Counted from the stretch's first letter, positions 11,659 to 20,230 are shown. The stretch: DNA of 45,796 nt from Bacteroidota bacterium (GCA_003151815.1 PLYN01000044.1:1-45796); one strand, 5' to 3'. Made by a program: numbers and translations. Notes: generated by a model not told the origin, from the sequence alone.

Positions 11659-12705
11659 ATGAACAATGAGGAAAGATTAATGGAACAATGCCTTGCTCTT
11701 GCTGTAAATGGCTTGGGCAGTGTTGCACCCAACCCGATGGTAGGATGTGTAATTGTTTGCGATGGAACTATAATCGGACAAGGTTACCATCAAAAATACG
11801 GAGAAGCTCATGCAGAAGTAAATGCTATTCATTCAGTTGAGAATAAAGAGTTATTAAAAAATTCTACCCTTTATGTAAACCTTGAGCCATGTTCCCATTT
11901 CGGGAAAACACCGCCTTGTGCTGATCTGATCATAGAACACAAAATACCATTTGTGGTTATTGGCAATGTGGATAATAATCCGCTTGTGGCAGGCAAGGGA
12001 ATTAAAAAATTGTCCGATGCAGGTATTGATGTAAAGGTTGGGATCATGGAGGATGCTTGTAGAAAATTGAACAAGCGATTTTTTACATTTCATGAAAAAA
12101 AACGTCCTTTCATCATTTTAAAATGGGCTCAATCTGCCGATGGTTTTATTGATATAAAGCGGGATGAAGAAAACAGAGGCAAGCCGATACAAATAAGTAA
12201 TTCAGATTCAAGAAAATTGTTGCACCTATGGCGCAGTCAGGAGCAGGCCATTATGATCGGAACAAACACCGCATTGCTTGATAATCCACATTTAACGGTA
12301 AGAGATGTTACAGGAAAAAACCCACTGCGTATTACCATCGACAAATGGTTACGCATCCCAAAACATTTTAATTTGTTCGATAAAAGTACTCCAACACTTA
12401 TATTTACTGCAATAGACGAAGAATCACAAAACAACCTGGAATTTGTAAAAATTGATTTCGAACAAGAAGTTATTCCTCAAATATTAAATGAATTATATAA
12501 ACGTAACATTCAATCCATCATAATTGAAGGCGGAGAACAAATGCTGAACAGCTTCATTGATGCTGATCTTTGGGATACAGCCCGTGTATTTATTTCCGAC
12601 AAAAAATTACACAAGGGCGTAAATGCACCCAAATTAATTGCGAGTCCGGTTGTCAGAGAAAACATCAGTGGTGATAAATTGCTGTTTTATTTGAAAGATA
12701 ATTAG
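11659..12705 (+). CDS. ribD: Bifunctional riboflavin deaminase/reductase RibD
   Basis: It catalyses the second and third steps of riboflavin synthesis: deamination of the GTP-derived diaminopyrimidine, then NADPH reduction of the ribosyl chain. The 348-residue protein has a cytidine-deaminase-like N-terminal domain with zinc ligands H51 (in HAE), C78 and C87 (PCSHFGKTPPC) and catalytic E53, then the RibD C-terminal reductase domain (about 145-340, with KWAQSADGFID and IIIEGGEQML). I chose ATG 11659 because MNNEERLMEQCLALA is the family's N-terminus and upstream codons overlap prmC antisense. No other rib gene or FMN riboswitch is in the window. Confidence 0.96.
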   Translation: MNNEERLMEQCLALAVNGLGSVAPNPMVGCVIVCDGTIIGQGYHQKYGEAHAEVNAIHSVENKELLKNSTLYVNLEPCSHFGKTPPCADLIIEHKIPFVVIGNVDNNPLVAGKGIKKLSDAGIDVKVGIMEDACRKLNKRFFTFHEKKRPFIILKWAQSADGFIDIKRDEENRGKPIQISNSDSRKLLHLWRSQEQAIMIGTNTALLDNPHLTVRDVTGKNPLRITIDKWLRIPKHFNLFDKSTPTLIFTAIDEESQNNLEFVKIDFEQEVIPQILNELYKRNIQSIIIEGGEQMLNSFIDADLWDTARVFISDKKLHKGVNAPKLIASPVVRENISGDKLLFYLKDN

Positions 12706-12723
12706 TAATGTTCTTCGTACATA

Positions 12724-12775
12724 TTTCGACAAGCTCAATATGACTTGCGTACGGTCAGTCTGAGCCTGTCGAAGA
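12724..12775. repeat. REP-like dyad (TTCGAC...GTCGAA family)
   Basis: Imperfect arms at 12724-12744 and 12754-12775 form a stem between ribD and the YigZ gene. The core 'tttcgacaagctca...tgac / gtca...tgagcctgtcgaa' recurs at 18864-18917 and, in a variant form, at 19371-19482, 38977-39031 and 43849-43904. Confidence 0.8.
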
Positions 12776-12820
12776 CATTGAAAAAGCTAAACAAAATGTT
12801 ATTGATCGATTAAAATCAAA

Positions 12821-13432
12821 GTGACAACAGATACTTACCTCACCATAGCAAATTCATCCGAAGGCCTCTTCAAAGAAAAAGGTAGTAAATTTAATGCTTA
12901 CGCTTTTTCTGTAACAAACGAAGAAGAAATTAAAATACTCCTGGCTACTTTACATAAAGAACATTTCAGCGCCCGTCACATTTGTTATGCCTTCCGACTG
13001 GGAGCCGATAAACAAACGTTTCGCGCACATGATGCAGGTGAACCAACCTATACAGCAGGGAAACCTATTTTAGGTCAGATTCAATCGAACGACCTTACGA
13101 ATATTTTAATTGTCGTGGTACGTTATTTTGGTGGAACTCTCCTTGGTGTTGGCGGATTAATCAATGCCTACAAACAAGCTGCAGCAAATGCTTTAGCAAA
13201 CGCTTCGATAATTGAAAAAACTATAAATAACGTTTATGAAATAAAATTTGATTTTCAGCAAATGAATGAAGTAATGAAAATTATGAAGGACGAAAATCTG
13301 GAACAAATTCACCGAAATTTTGAATTGAATGGCAATATTACTTTTTCAGTTCGGAAAAACAATTCAAAAAAAGTAGTTGAACTATTAAGTAAAATCAGTA
13401 ATCTTGAATTAAGTTATTTAAGAACGGAATAA
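12821..13432 (+). CDS. YigZ/IMPACT family protein
   Basis: The 203-residue protein has the UPF0029 N-terminal domain of the IMPACT/YigZ family: [40 protein letters not shown], then [24 protein letters not shown], which are its signature segments. The C-terminal ~70 residues are a ferredoxin-like DUF1949-type domain. The eukaryotic IMPACT protein regulates Gcn2; the bacterial role is unsettled. The start is GTG 12821: the only nearby upstream ATG (12796) hits a stop after five codons, and the homologous N-terminus begins at about this point. Confidence 0.92.
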   Translation: MTTDTYLTIANSSEGLFKEKGSKFNAYAFSVTNEEEIKILLATLHKEHFSARHICYAFRLGADKQTFRAHDAGEPTYTAGKPILGQIQSNDLTNILIVVVRYFGGTLLGVGGLINAYKQAAANALANASIIEKTINNVYEIKFDFQQMNEVMKIMKDENLEQIHRNFELNGNITFSVRKNNSKKVVELLSKISNLELSYLRTE

Positions 13433-13478
13433 AAAGAATAGAACGCAGATGACGCAGATTGTTAAAATTCGTAGAAGC

Positions 13479-14390
13479 ATGAAACTATTAAAACAAATGT
13501 GCGCCATCCATGCTCCATCGGGGAATGAAGTGGCAATGACCAAATTCCTCTTATCTTATATTGATAAGAACAAAAAAAAATGGAGTACCCAACCAAAAAT
13601 TTATTCCGGAGAAGGCTTTCAGGATTGTATTGTATTGGTATTCGGCAAACCACGCACAGCCGTTTTCGCACACATCGATAGCATCGGATTTACCGTTAGA
13701 TATGAAAATGAATTAGTAAAAATTGGCGGACCAAGAGCAGAAAATGGTTTTGAATTAGTTGGAGAAGATAGCAAAGGGAAAATTGATTGTAAACTACATA
13801 TTGATAAAGACAGAAACATTACCTATAAATACAAAAGAGAAATTGACAGAGGTACCGCACTTACCTTTAAACCTAACTGGAGAGAAACAAAAGAATATGT
13901 TCAGTGTTGTTATATGGATAACAGATTAGGCGTATGGAATGCTTTAAAACTAGCAGAAACATTAAAAGATGGAATCATTGTTTTTTCATGTTGGGAAGAA
14001 CATGGTGGAGGAAGTGTTTCTCATTTGCAAAAATTTATTTATGAAAAATATAGTGTAAAGCAAGCCCTCATATCTGACATTACCTGGGTTACTAAAGGTG
14101 TGCCGCATGGAAAAGGTGTTGCCATATCATTACGCGATAGTCTTATTCCGAGAAAAAGTTATGTAGATAATATTATTGCTATCGCGAAGCAGTCAAGTAT
14201 TCCTTATCAATTAGAAGTAGAAGGCAGCGGAGGAAGTGATGCTAAAGAATTGCAAATGTCGGAAAACCCTTGGGACTGGTGTTTTATAGGCGCTCCTGAA
14301 GATAATGTACATTCGCCCGATGAAAAAGTTTTCAAAAAAGATATTGATGCGATGGTGAAATTGTACAAAATATTAATGGAAAAATTATAA
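13479..14390 (+). CDS. M42-like metallopeptidase (aminopeptidase family)
   Basis: The 303-residue protein resembles the M42/M20 co-catalytic zinc aminopeptidases. Candidate metal ligands and catalytic residues, numbered from ATG 13479, are H65 (FAHIDSIGF), D147 ([10 protein letters not shown]), E173/E174 (CWEEHGGG), D200 (ISDITWV) and H278 (NVHSPDE). The N-terminal motif is [12 protein letters not shown] reject the further upstream ATG at 13449 because it lies within 'gaacgcagatgacgcagatt', an intergenic repeat type, and family members begin about here. It probably trims short peptides in the cytosol. Its specific substrate is unknown. Confidence 0.88.
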   Translation: MKLLKQMCAIHAPSGNEVAMTKFLLSYIDKNKKKWSTQPKIYSGEGFQDCIVLVFGKPRTAVFAHIDSIGFTVRYENELVKIGGPRAENGFELVGEDSKGKIDCKLHIDKDRNITYKYKREIDRGTALTFKPNWRETKEYVQCCYMDNRLGVWNALKLAETLKDGIIVFSCWEEHGGGSVSHLQKFIYEKYSVKQALISDITWVTKGVPHGKGVAISLRDSLIPRKSYVDNIIAIAKQSSIPYQLEVEGSGGSDAKELQMSENPWDWCFIGAPEDNVHSPDEKVFKKDIDAMVKLYKILMEKL

Positions 14391-14394
14391 TAAA

Positions 14395-14426
14395 AAAAGC
14401 GTCCCGGATTTATAGGAGACGCTTTT
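14395..14426. terminator. Bidirectional intrinsic terminator
   Basis: A 9-bp stem AAAAGCGTC/GACGCTTTT (14395-14403 with 14418-14426) has A and T runs on its flanks. It lies between the convergent M42-like and outer-membrane protein genes and can serve both. Confidence 0.8.
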
Positions 14427-14445
14427 AGATAAAAAAGTTAAATCA

Positions 14446-15093
14446 TCAAAACTTATAGAGAGCACCAAAACCAAACGTTTCTCCATTCCCTGCCAAACTA
14501 ATATTTATCTGTGCAGGATTTATATTACTCTTATTCGAATTATTCGTAAATGTTAAACTAGGATAAACATAGTTTACAAAACCTACGTTTACAAATAATC
14601 CAAAATGTTTTGTAATATAAAAACGAGGAATTAGCATAATACCATTGCTCATTCCATTGTCTTTAGCAATTGTATTTAAAACATCTTTGTATTTTATATT
14701 TAGATTTGAATAACCGAGAAAAAGTGAAATCGGCATTTCAAAACGTTTGGTTTTTATTAAATGGAAATTTAAAACAAAATCAAAATCGATTCCCCGATTG
14801 CTTTTTGTTGAATCATAATATTTTGAATAGGCAAAACGGGCACCGATGCCTAACCAATTTCTTAAACCATATTCGACTTGGATAGGATAAATAACAGAAC
14901 CTGCAGTTCCATTTTTTTCATTTTTTACTGAAACTGTTCCCGTTGTTATCGTAGAACTAAGCAATGTTTTATAACCCGCGCCACCCAACCCAACATCTAC
15001 AACTATATTGCCTGCACGAAATGCTTTATCCTGAGCTTGTATAGTTCCTGAAACTATTAATAATGACAATGCTATTAATACCTTTTTTTTCAT
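14446..15093 (-). CDS. Outer-membrane beta-barrel protein, paralogue A
   Basis: The 215-residue protein has a signal peptide (MKKKVLIALSLLIVSGTIQAQ, cleaved near residue 20) followed by alternating amphipathic strands and a C-terminal aromatic Phe (GFGALYKF), typical of small outer-membrane barrels. Its core (YGLRNWLGIGARFAYSKY, then GIDFDFVLNFH, KTKRFEMPISLF, LGYS) is nearly the same as in the adjacent gene at 15168-15821, so the pair arose by tandem duplication. No enzymatic motif is visible. Function is unknown; a porin-like or adhesive role is possible. Confidence 0.8.
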   Translation of the reverse strand: MKKKVLIALSLLIVSGTIQAQDKAFRAGNIVVDVGLGGAGYKTLLSSTITTGTVSVKNEKNGTAGSVIYPIQVEYGLRNWLGIGARFAYSKYYDSTKSNRGIDFDFVLNFHLIKTKRFEMPISLFLGYSNLNIKYKDVLNTIAKDNGMSNGIMLIPRFYITKHFGLFVNVGFVNYVYPSLTFTNNSNKSNINPAQINISLAGNGETFGFGALYKF

Positions 15094-15167
15094 ATCCGAA
15101 TGATCTATTTATTTTGAAAATATTATTTTGAATAGAGGTGATTACAATGGTTTATAAGTTTTCAAAT

Positions 15168-15821
15168 TTAAAACTTATAGACTGCACCGAAACCAAACGT
15201 TTCTCCTTGCCCCGACCTACTAATCGTTGTAGTAGCAGGATACAATTTATTATTAGAATATGATAAACCAGGATAAACACTGTTTAAAAAACCTAAGTTT
15301 ACAAATAGTCCAAAGTGTTCTGTAATATAAAAACGAGGAGTTAGCATAAAACCATTATTAACTCCATTTGCTTTCGCAGTTGTATTTAAAATATCATTGT
15401 ATTTTATATTAATAGTTGAATACCCTATAAAAAGTGAAATCGGCATTTCAAAACGTTTGGTCTTTATAAAATGGAAGTTTAAAACAAAATCAAAATCGAT
15501 ACCACTATTACTCTTTGTTGTATCCTTATATTTTGAATAAGCAAATCGTGCTCCCAAACCAAACCAATTTCTATAGCCGTATTCAATATTTACAGGAATT
15601 ATTGTGGAGGTAGCCCAATCTTTTCCAGTTAAAACTGTTGCTGCTGATCCTACTGTTTTGTATGAGCGTATTACATAACCCGCTCCACCTAGCCCTGCAT
15701 CAGCAACAATATCACCTGCCTGAAATGCTTTATCCTTTCTCTTAACCTTTGCTGTATCCTGTGCCTGTATAGTTCCTGAAATTATAAATAATGCTGCTGC
15801 AATAATTAATTTTTTTTTCAT
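15168..15821 (-). CDS. Outer-membrane beta-barrel protein, paralogue B
   Basis: The protein has 217 residues from ATG 15821. That start places the signal peptide (MKKKLIIAAALFIISGTIQAQ) exactly as in paralogue A; the ATG at 15830 would only add three residues. It differs from paralogue A in a short Lys-rich insert after the cleavage site (DTAKVKRKDKAF), in the first loop (SAATVLTGKDWATS) and near the C-terminus. The barrel core and the terminal GFGAVYKF are conserved. The 74-base gap to paralogue A holds no obvious terminator, so the two are probably co-transcribed. Confidence 0.8.
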   Translation of the reverse strand: MKKKLIIAAALFIISGTIQAQDTAKVKRKDKAFQAGDIVADAGLGGAGYVIRSYKTVGSAATVLTGKDWATSTIIPVNIEYGYRNWFGLGARFAYSKYKDTTKSNSGIDFDFVLNFHFIKTKRFEMPISLFIGYSTINIKYNDILNTTAKANGVNNGFMLTPRFYITEHFGLFVNLGFLNSVYPGLSYSNNKLYPATTTISRSGQGETFGFGAVYKF

Positions 15822-15980
15822 AGTTAACATAGTATGTTTAATTTAAAATGATTTTTACAAGTTAATAAAATTAACACATTTTTTTGAATATCAAAATGTT
15901 TTTTGAATAAAGAAGGTTGAAATGATTATAATAATGAACCCAATTCAAATTAAATGTTTTTTTAAAAAAATTCATAAATA

Positions 15981-15988
15981 TAAATTTG
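15981..15988 (+). promoter_or_regulatory. Probable -7 element of the lipoprotein gene
   Basis: TAAATTTG matches TAnnTTTG, 40 bases before ATG 16029. No convincing -33 motif lies at the expected distance. Confidence 0.4.
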
Positions 15989-16028
15989 TGCTGAAATTAT
16001 TTTTAGTTTTGACTTATCAAATTCGTAA

Positions 16029-16379
16029 ATGAAAAACAAACTTAAGAATATTACCTTAACTATTATAGGCCTGGTTCTACTCGCTACCATGCAATCCTGT
16101 TTTTTATTTGTCAAAAAGAAAATTGAGACACTCAAAGAACCAGTTCCTTTACATATTGGATATACAAAAGCAACCATTATAAACTCTACAATAGACGGTT
16201 GTCTTTGGATGATACAGTTAGAGGATGGTAAAATGTTAGAACCCGTTAATTTAAAAGATGAATTTAAAAAGGAAGGTTTAAAAGTTTGGATACAATATAA
16301 ACATTACGAAAATTACAGCTTTTGCATGGCAGGCGAAATGGTTACTGTTACAGCTATGGAGATAAGGGAGTTGGAGTAG
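16029..16379 (+). CDS. Small predicted lipoprotein
   Basis: The 116-residue protein has a signal peptide and a Bacteroidota-style lipobox (LLATMQSC, lipidated Cys24). The mature part is a short beta-rich domain: IDGCLWMIQLEDGKMLEPVNL, then GLKVWIQYKHY, then CMAGEMVTVTAMEI. This resembles the small C-terminal beta-barrel of NigD-like lipoproteins, but the match is from memory and weak. A conserved-looking Cys pair (DGC and FCMAG) may form a disulfide. It is probably anchored in an envelope membrane. Function is unknown. Confidence 0.75.
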   Translation: MKNKLKNITLTIIGLVLLATMQSCFLFVKKKIETLKEPVPLHIGYTKATIINSTIDGCLWMIQLEDGKMLEPVNLKDEFKKEGLKVWIQYKHYENYSFCMAGEMVTVTAMEIRELE

Positions 16380-16522
16380 TTATTAGTGGTTAGTTATTAG
16401 TGGTTAGTTATAAATTATTTATGAATTAATGTTTTGCAATTGAAATAAGGGAATTAGAATAGTGGCAGTTGACTATTTTTCAATTTTATAATTTTTCAAT
16501 CTTTTAATTTTTCAATTTCATC

Positions 16523-17494
16523 ATGCGAATAATTTTTATGGGTACGCCGGAATTTGCTGTTGAATCATTAGACATTCTCTTGCAAAACAATTATACAATT
16601 GCAGCTGTAATTACTGTGCCTGATAAGCCTGCAGGGCGTGGACAACAAGTTCAGGAATCGGCGGTAAAGAAATACGCACTCGAAAAAGGGTTGAACATTC
16701 TACAACCCGATAAATTAAAAGATGAAAATTTCATCCGACAACTAAAAGAACTAAAAGCCGATCTGCAAATTGTAGTTGCTTTCAGAATGCTCCCCGAAAT
16801 AATCTGGAACATGCCACCTCTTGGAACTATCAATCTGCATGGTTCATTATTACCGCAATATAGAGGTGCAGCACCAATTAACCGAGCGGTGCTGAATGGT
16901 GAAAAAGAAACGGGTGTCACCACTTTTTTACTACAGCAGGAAATTGATACCGGAAAAATTATTTTTCAGGAAAAAACTCCTATTGCTGAAAACGAAACAG
17001 CAGGAGAAATTCATGATCGACTCATGCACATCGGTGCACAGTTAATTTTAAAAACCGTGAAAGCCATTGAAAAAGGCGACTATCCGCAAATTGATCAATC
17101 AACATTAATTGCTCCTGGTACATATATTAATAGTGCACCGAAAATTTTTAAAGAGGATTGTCGTATTGATTGGAACAAATCATTGGATAAAATACACAAT
17201 ATGATTCGCGGACTAAGCCCATATCCTACGGCATTTGCGGAGCTCGTTTCTCCTGAAGGAAAAATAATAGCACTGAAAATTTTTATCAGCAAAAAAGAAA
17301 TTGCCCCGCACGATCTTCCTTTAGCAAGCATCATCACCGATTCTAAAAGTTATTTAAAGATCGCTGTTAAAGGTGGGTATATCGATATAAATGAGCTACA
17401 ACTAGCCGGAAAAAAAAGAATGAATGTCATTGATTTTCTGAGAGGTTTTCAGATAAATAATGTATGGAAAATAAATTCGTCGAAAATAGAGTAA
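16523..17494 (+). CDS. fmt: Methionyl-tRNA formyltransferase
   Basis: It formylates initiator Met-tRNA using 10-formyl-THF. The 323-residue protein has the N-terminal Rossmann domain (MRIIFMGTPEFAV) with catalytic N104 and H106 in NLHGSLLPQYRGAAP and D142 in QEIDTGKI, and the C-terminal OB-like tRNA-binding domain (about 205-320). It is preceded by AT-rich repeats ('agttattagtggttagtt' at 16378-16410) and followed by a stem-loop. The usual neighbour def is not here. Confidence 0.97.
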   Translation: MRIIFMGTPEFAVESLDILLQNNYTIAAVITVPDKPAGRGQQVQESAVKKYALEKGLNILQPDKLKDENFIRQLKELKADLQIVVAFRMLPEIIWNMPPLGTINLHGSLLPQYRGAAPINRAVLNGEKETGVTTFLLQQEIDTGKIIFQEKTPIAENETAGEIHDRLMHIGAQLILKTVKAIEKGDYPQIDQSTLIAPGTYINSAPKIFKEDCRIDWNKSLDKIHNMIRGLSPYPTAFAELVSPEGKIIALKIFISKKEIAPHDLPLASIITDSKSYLKIAVKGGYIDINELQLAGKKRMNVIDFLRGFQINNVWKINSSKIE

Positions 17495-17512
17495 CGAAGA
17501 GTCGGCAAAACA

Positions 17513-17554
17513 ATACAGCTATATATATACTTTCAGCCATATAAATAGCTGTAT
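17513..17554. other. Stem-loop after fmt
   Basis: ATACAGCTAT at 17513-17522 pairs perfectly with ATAGCTGTAT at 17545-17554 across a 22-base loop. It lacks a U run, so it may be a weak terminator or an mRNA 3'-end structure. Confidence 0.5.
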
Positions 17555-17678
17555 GTTAGCAATAAACATACATTCAATATAAAAACTTCCTGAAACATAA
17601 CGATAAGTCCTATTTCAAGTCGAGTTATTAACAAAAATGCGACTTATCAACAAAATTGCACTTTTTTTGTTCGGAGTG

Positions 17679-17708
17679 TTGCATTATATCTGATTTGTTG
17701 TAAATTTG
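17679..17708 (+). promoter_or_regulatory. Promoter of the HU gene
   Basis: TTG (17679-17681), a 19-base spacer and TAAATTTG (17701-17708) match the Bacteroidota housekeeping promoter. The ATG is 48 bases further on. Confidence 0.7.
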
Positions 17709-17756
17709 TTTTCAAATAATTAATTAATTAATGTTTAACCCTTAAAAAACAAACAA

Positions 17757-18032
17757 ATGAACAAAGCAGAATTAGTTGACGCTATCTCTTCAGAAGCAAA
17801 GTTAACAAAAGCAGATGCTGGTAGAGCATTAGAAGCATTCGTAAACGCTACAACAAAAGCACTTAAAAAAGGTGACAGAGTTGCATTAGTTGGATTCGGT
17901 TCTTTCTCTATCTCTAAAAGAGCTGCAAGAGTTGGTCGTAACCCACAAACAGGAAAAGCTATTAAAATTGCTGCTAAAAAAGTAGCTAAATTTAAAGCTG
18001 GATCTGACTTAGCTAAAACAGTTAACAAATAA
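17757..18032 (+). CDS. HU-family DNA-binding protein
   Basis: The 91-residue histone-like nucleoid protein has the N-terminal helical dimerisation part (MNKAELVDAISSEAKLTKADAGRAL), the GFGSFSISKRAARVGRNPQTG segment that forms the DNA-bending beta arm, and the C-terminal helix AAKKVAKFKAGSDL. The length is exactly typical of HU/IHF proteins. It is a single-gene unit with its own promoter and terminator and uses strongly preferred codons, suggesting high expression. Confidence 0.97.
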   Translation: MNKAELVDAISSEAKLTKADAGRALEAFVNATTKALKKGDRVALVGFGSFSISKRAARVGRNPQTGKAIKIAAKKVAKFKAGSDLAKTVNK

Positions 18033-18050
18033 TTGTAAACTAAGTGAAAC

Positions 18051-18082
18051 AAAAAAGTCCCGCAGCAATGCGGGACTTTTTT
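18051..18082 (+). terminator. Intrinsic terminator of the HU gene
   Basis: A perfect 14-bp stem (18051-18064 with 18069-18082) with a GCAA loop ends in a T run. Confidence 0.93.
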
Positions 18083-18133
18083 GTTTTATATTAATTTTGA
18101 TTCCACAATACTATATACTTTAAACTTTGAACC

Positions 18134-18817
18134 TTGAACTTTCAAACTAAAAAAAAAGAACTCATTAATTATTTGTCAAATTTAATTTCTGAAAACAGAA
18201 GAGCGAAGTTTGACGAAGTACTCAGCTATCGTACCCGACATATCACAATAGTTCTTGAAGATCTTTACCAACCGCATAATGCAAGCGCTGTATTGCGCTC
18301 CTGCGATATATTTGGAATACAAGACATTCATATTATTGAAAACAAAAATGCCTATACTGTTAATAGAGATATAGCCTTGGGTTCACCTAAGTGGTTGAAC
18401 ATACACAAATATAACAATGAAGAAAATAACACTTTGAATTGCATAAACCAACTCAAAGAAAAAGGGTATCGCATTGTAGCTACTAGTCCACACAAAAATG
18501 ATTGTTCTATCGAAGAACTTTCGGTTGGCAAACCATTGGCATTAATATTTGGCACTGAACTAACAGGAATTTCAGATACTGTTAGAGAAAATGCAGATGA
18601 ATTTGTAAATATTCCTATGTTTGGTTTTACAGAAAGTTTTAACATTTCTGTTTCTGCAGCTTTATGTTTACATACACTTACAGCAAAATTACACCAATCT
18701 GATACCAATTGGCACTTGAACGATTTAGAGAAAGATGAATTGTTATTGATCTGGCTAAGAAACACAATTCGTAAAGTAGAATTAATTGAAAAAGATTTTA
18801 TTGCGAAATGGAAATGA
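18134..18817 (+). CDS. trmH: TrmH/SpoU-family tRNA 2'-O-ribose methyltransferase
   Basis: The 227-residue SPOUT enzyme probably makes Gm18 in tRNAs. Motif 1 is in YQPHNASAVLRSCDIFG (N49, R55), motif 2 is FGTELTGIS (about 139-147), and motif 3 is SFNISVSAALCL (168-179). These form the SAM-binding trefoil knot. No ATG exists between the upstream stop region and the conserved N-terminus, so the start appears to be TTG 18134. That codon falls within an intergenic 'aactttgaaccttgaacttt' repeat; a different non-ATG start cannot be excluded. Confidence 0.9.
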   Translation: MNFQTKKKELINYLSNLISENRRAKFDEVLSYRTRHITIVLEDLYQPHNASAVLRSCDIFGIQDIHIIENKNAYTVNRDIALGSPKWLNIHKYNNEENNTLNCINQLKEKGYRIVATSPHKNDCSIEELSVGKPLALIFGTELTGISDTVRENADEFVNIPMFGFTESFNISVSAALCLHTLTAKLHQSDTNWHLNDLEKDELLLIWLRNTIRKVELIEKDFIAKWK

Positions 18818-18863
18818 TTTAGTAGATATTAAATTTTTTAATATTCTTATTGCAAACGCAACG

Positions 18864-18917
18864 TCTTCGACAAGCTCAGGCTGACGATACGTAGGGTCAT
18901 ATTGAACCTGCCGAAAT
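18864..18917. repeat. REP-like dyad
   Basis: Arms at 18864-18885 (core 'ttcgacaagctcaggctgac') and 18896-18917 form an imperfect stem. This is the same family as 12724-12775. It lies in the gap between trmH and the Thx gene. Confidence 0.75.
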
Positions 18918-18993
18918 ATGGCTCTGAAAAAAATCATACTATATTTTAGTTGAATATAATTTCAACAGTTTCTAATTCATAAATAAAGTATTC

Positions 18994-19024
18994 TTGTTTG
19001 TTTTCTAAAATAGATGTACGTTTG
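18994..19024 (+). promoter_or_regulatory. Promoter of the Thx gene
   Basis: TTG (18994-18996), a 20-base spacer and TACGTTTG (19017-19024) match the Bacteroidota consensus, 36 bases before the ATG. Confidence 0.65.
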
Positions 19025-19060
19025 TACTAACAATTAAATAAAAAATAAATAAATAATAAT

Positions 19061-19288
19061 ATGGGAAAAGGAGATAAAAAAAGCCGTAAAGGTAAAATTA
19101 CTATGGGCTCTCATGGTGTTTCAAGGCCGGTAAAAAAGGCTAAAGCAAAAGCAAAAATTGGAGCGGCTAAAAAAGTTGCAGCACCTGTTAAAAAAACAGG
19201 AAAAGCTGAAACTGCAGAAACTCCGAAAAAAGCAGCAGCACCAAAAAAAGCAGCGGCTCCAAAAAAAGCAGCTAAAAAAGCAGAATAA
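19061..19288 (+). CDS. 30S ribosomal protein Thx (bS31) with an Ala/Lys/Pro-rich tail
   Basis: The N-terminus MGKGDKKSRKGKITMGSHG is the bS31/Thx signature, a short basic peptide that stabilises the 30S head. The canonical part is about 25-30 residues. Here the protein is 75 residues, with residues 28-75 made of Lys/Ala/Pro runs and three PKKAAA-type repeats, reminiscent of histone H1-like tails. The tail has few hydrophobic residues and is probably disordered. The gene has its own promoter and strong terminator. Identity of the head is solid; the tail's role is unknown. Confidence 0.88.
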   Translation: MGKGDKKSRKGKITMGSHGVSRPVKKAKAKAKIGAAKKVAAPVKKTGKAETAETPKKAAAPKKAAAPKKAAKKAE

Positions 19289-19309
19289 AAACTGTACAAC
19301 CATTCAACA

Positions 19310-19346
19310 AAAAATCCCTCGTTAATAATTTTAACGAGGGATTTTT
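19310..19346 (+). terminator. Intrinsic terminator of the Thx gene
   Basis: A perfect 16-bp stem (19310-19325 with 19331-19346), 5-base loop and flanking A/T runs. It may also work for pdxH transcription from the other side. Confidence 0.9.
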
Positions 19347-19370
19347 GTTTGTAATCAATTCTCCTCGTAT

Positions 19371-19482
19371 TGTCATTCTGAACACTTTGTCCTTTCGAGT
19401 CGCGAGGCACGAGCATATCGAGAAATATTCGCATACCCAATCAGTTCTCGATAAGGGCAAAAAGCCCTACTCGAACTGACAA
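19371..19482. repeat. Composite REP-like dyad
   Basis: Outer ends 'gtcattctgaac' (19371) and 'actcgaactgac' (to 19482) and inner 'tatcgagaa' / 'ttctcgata' pair across a 112-base element. It belongs to the variant dyad family seen at 38977-39031 and 43849-43904. Confidence 0.7.
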
Positions 19483-19489
19483 TAAAATA

Positions 19490-20140
19490 TCAAGGAGCCA
19501 ATCTTTCAATTTCCCATTTGCTATTTTCCATTGTATATAAGATACGATCGTGTAAACGACTGGGACGCCCTTGCCAAAACTCAATACTGACAGGTTTCAG
19601 CAAAAAACCTCCCCAATATGGAGGACGAGGAATGTTTTCACCGGGATATTTTGCAGAAAGTTTTTCATATTCTTGCTCCAACACATCCCTGCTTCCAATA
19701 ATTTTACTTTGTTCTGAAGTCCATGCACCAAGCTTACTTCCACGTGGACGCGTATTAAAATACAGATCAGATTCCTCAACAGTTTGTTTTTGTAATATTC
19801 CTTCTATACGAACTTGTCGTTCCAACTCGGGCCAAAAAAACAACAAAGCACAATATGGATTCTTATCTATTTCTGAACCCTTTCGACTAGTGTAATTGGT
19901 GTAAAAAACAAAACCGTCTTCATTAAAATTTCTCAATAATAAGATCCTCGCTGAAGGTTTCCCATCTATAGTTGCAGTACTAACTGTCATCGCGTTAGGT
20001 TCATTCACATGCGTATCCACAGCCTCTTTAAACCATTTTTCAAATTGCAGAACAGGGTTATCATTCACATCTCTTTCATCCAATGTTTGCTTTGCAAAAT
20101 CATGACGAAGTGAATTGATATATAATCTTAGATCCTTCAT
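19490..20140 (-). CDS. pdxH: Pyridoxamine 5'-phosphate oxidase
   Basis: This FMN enzyme makes pyridoxal 5'-phosphate from PNP/PMP, last in the B6 salvage and synthesis route. The 216-residue protein has the split-barrel FMN-binding core (AMTVSTATIDGKPSARILLLRNF, then FYTNYTSRKG, then FFWPELERQVRIEG) and the C-terminal dimerisation region with substrate-binding R195 and H197 in FWQGRPSRLHDR. It ends in the family-typical W-x-I-x-R-L-A-P. Its product is the cofactor of the next gene upstream, a class IV PLP enzyme, although a ~90-base gap separates them. Confidence 0.97.
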   Translation of the reverse strand: MKDLRLYINSLRHDFAKQTLDERDVNDNPVLQFEKWFKEAVDTHVNEPNAMTVSTATIDGKPSARILLLRNFNEDGFVFYTNYTSRKGSEIDKNPYCALLFFWPELERQVRIEGILQKQTVEESDLYFNTRPRGSKLGAWTSEQSKIIGSRDVLEQEYEKLSAKYPGENIPRPPYWGGFLLKPVSIEFWQGRPSRLHDRILYTMENSKWEIERLAP

Positions 20141-20230
20141 TTTTTTATTTACTGATTTAAAGAATTAGTGATTTGTTGATTTTTCAACTTTGTGATCTGT
20201 CAAATTTATAAACTCTCCATTTCTCTATTT

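Noticed and set aside
17620..17660. Replication origin suggested by the two DnaA-box-like sites
   Set aside because: Only two imperfect boxes, no dnaA/dnaN/gidA neighbours and no AT-rich unwinding repeats; kept only as a low-interest observation.
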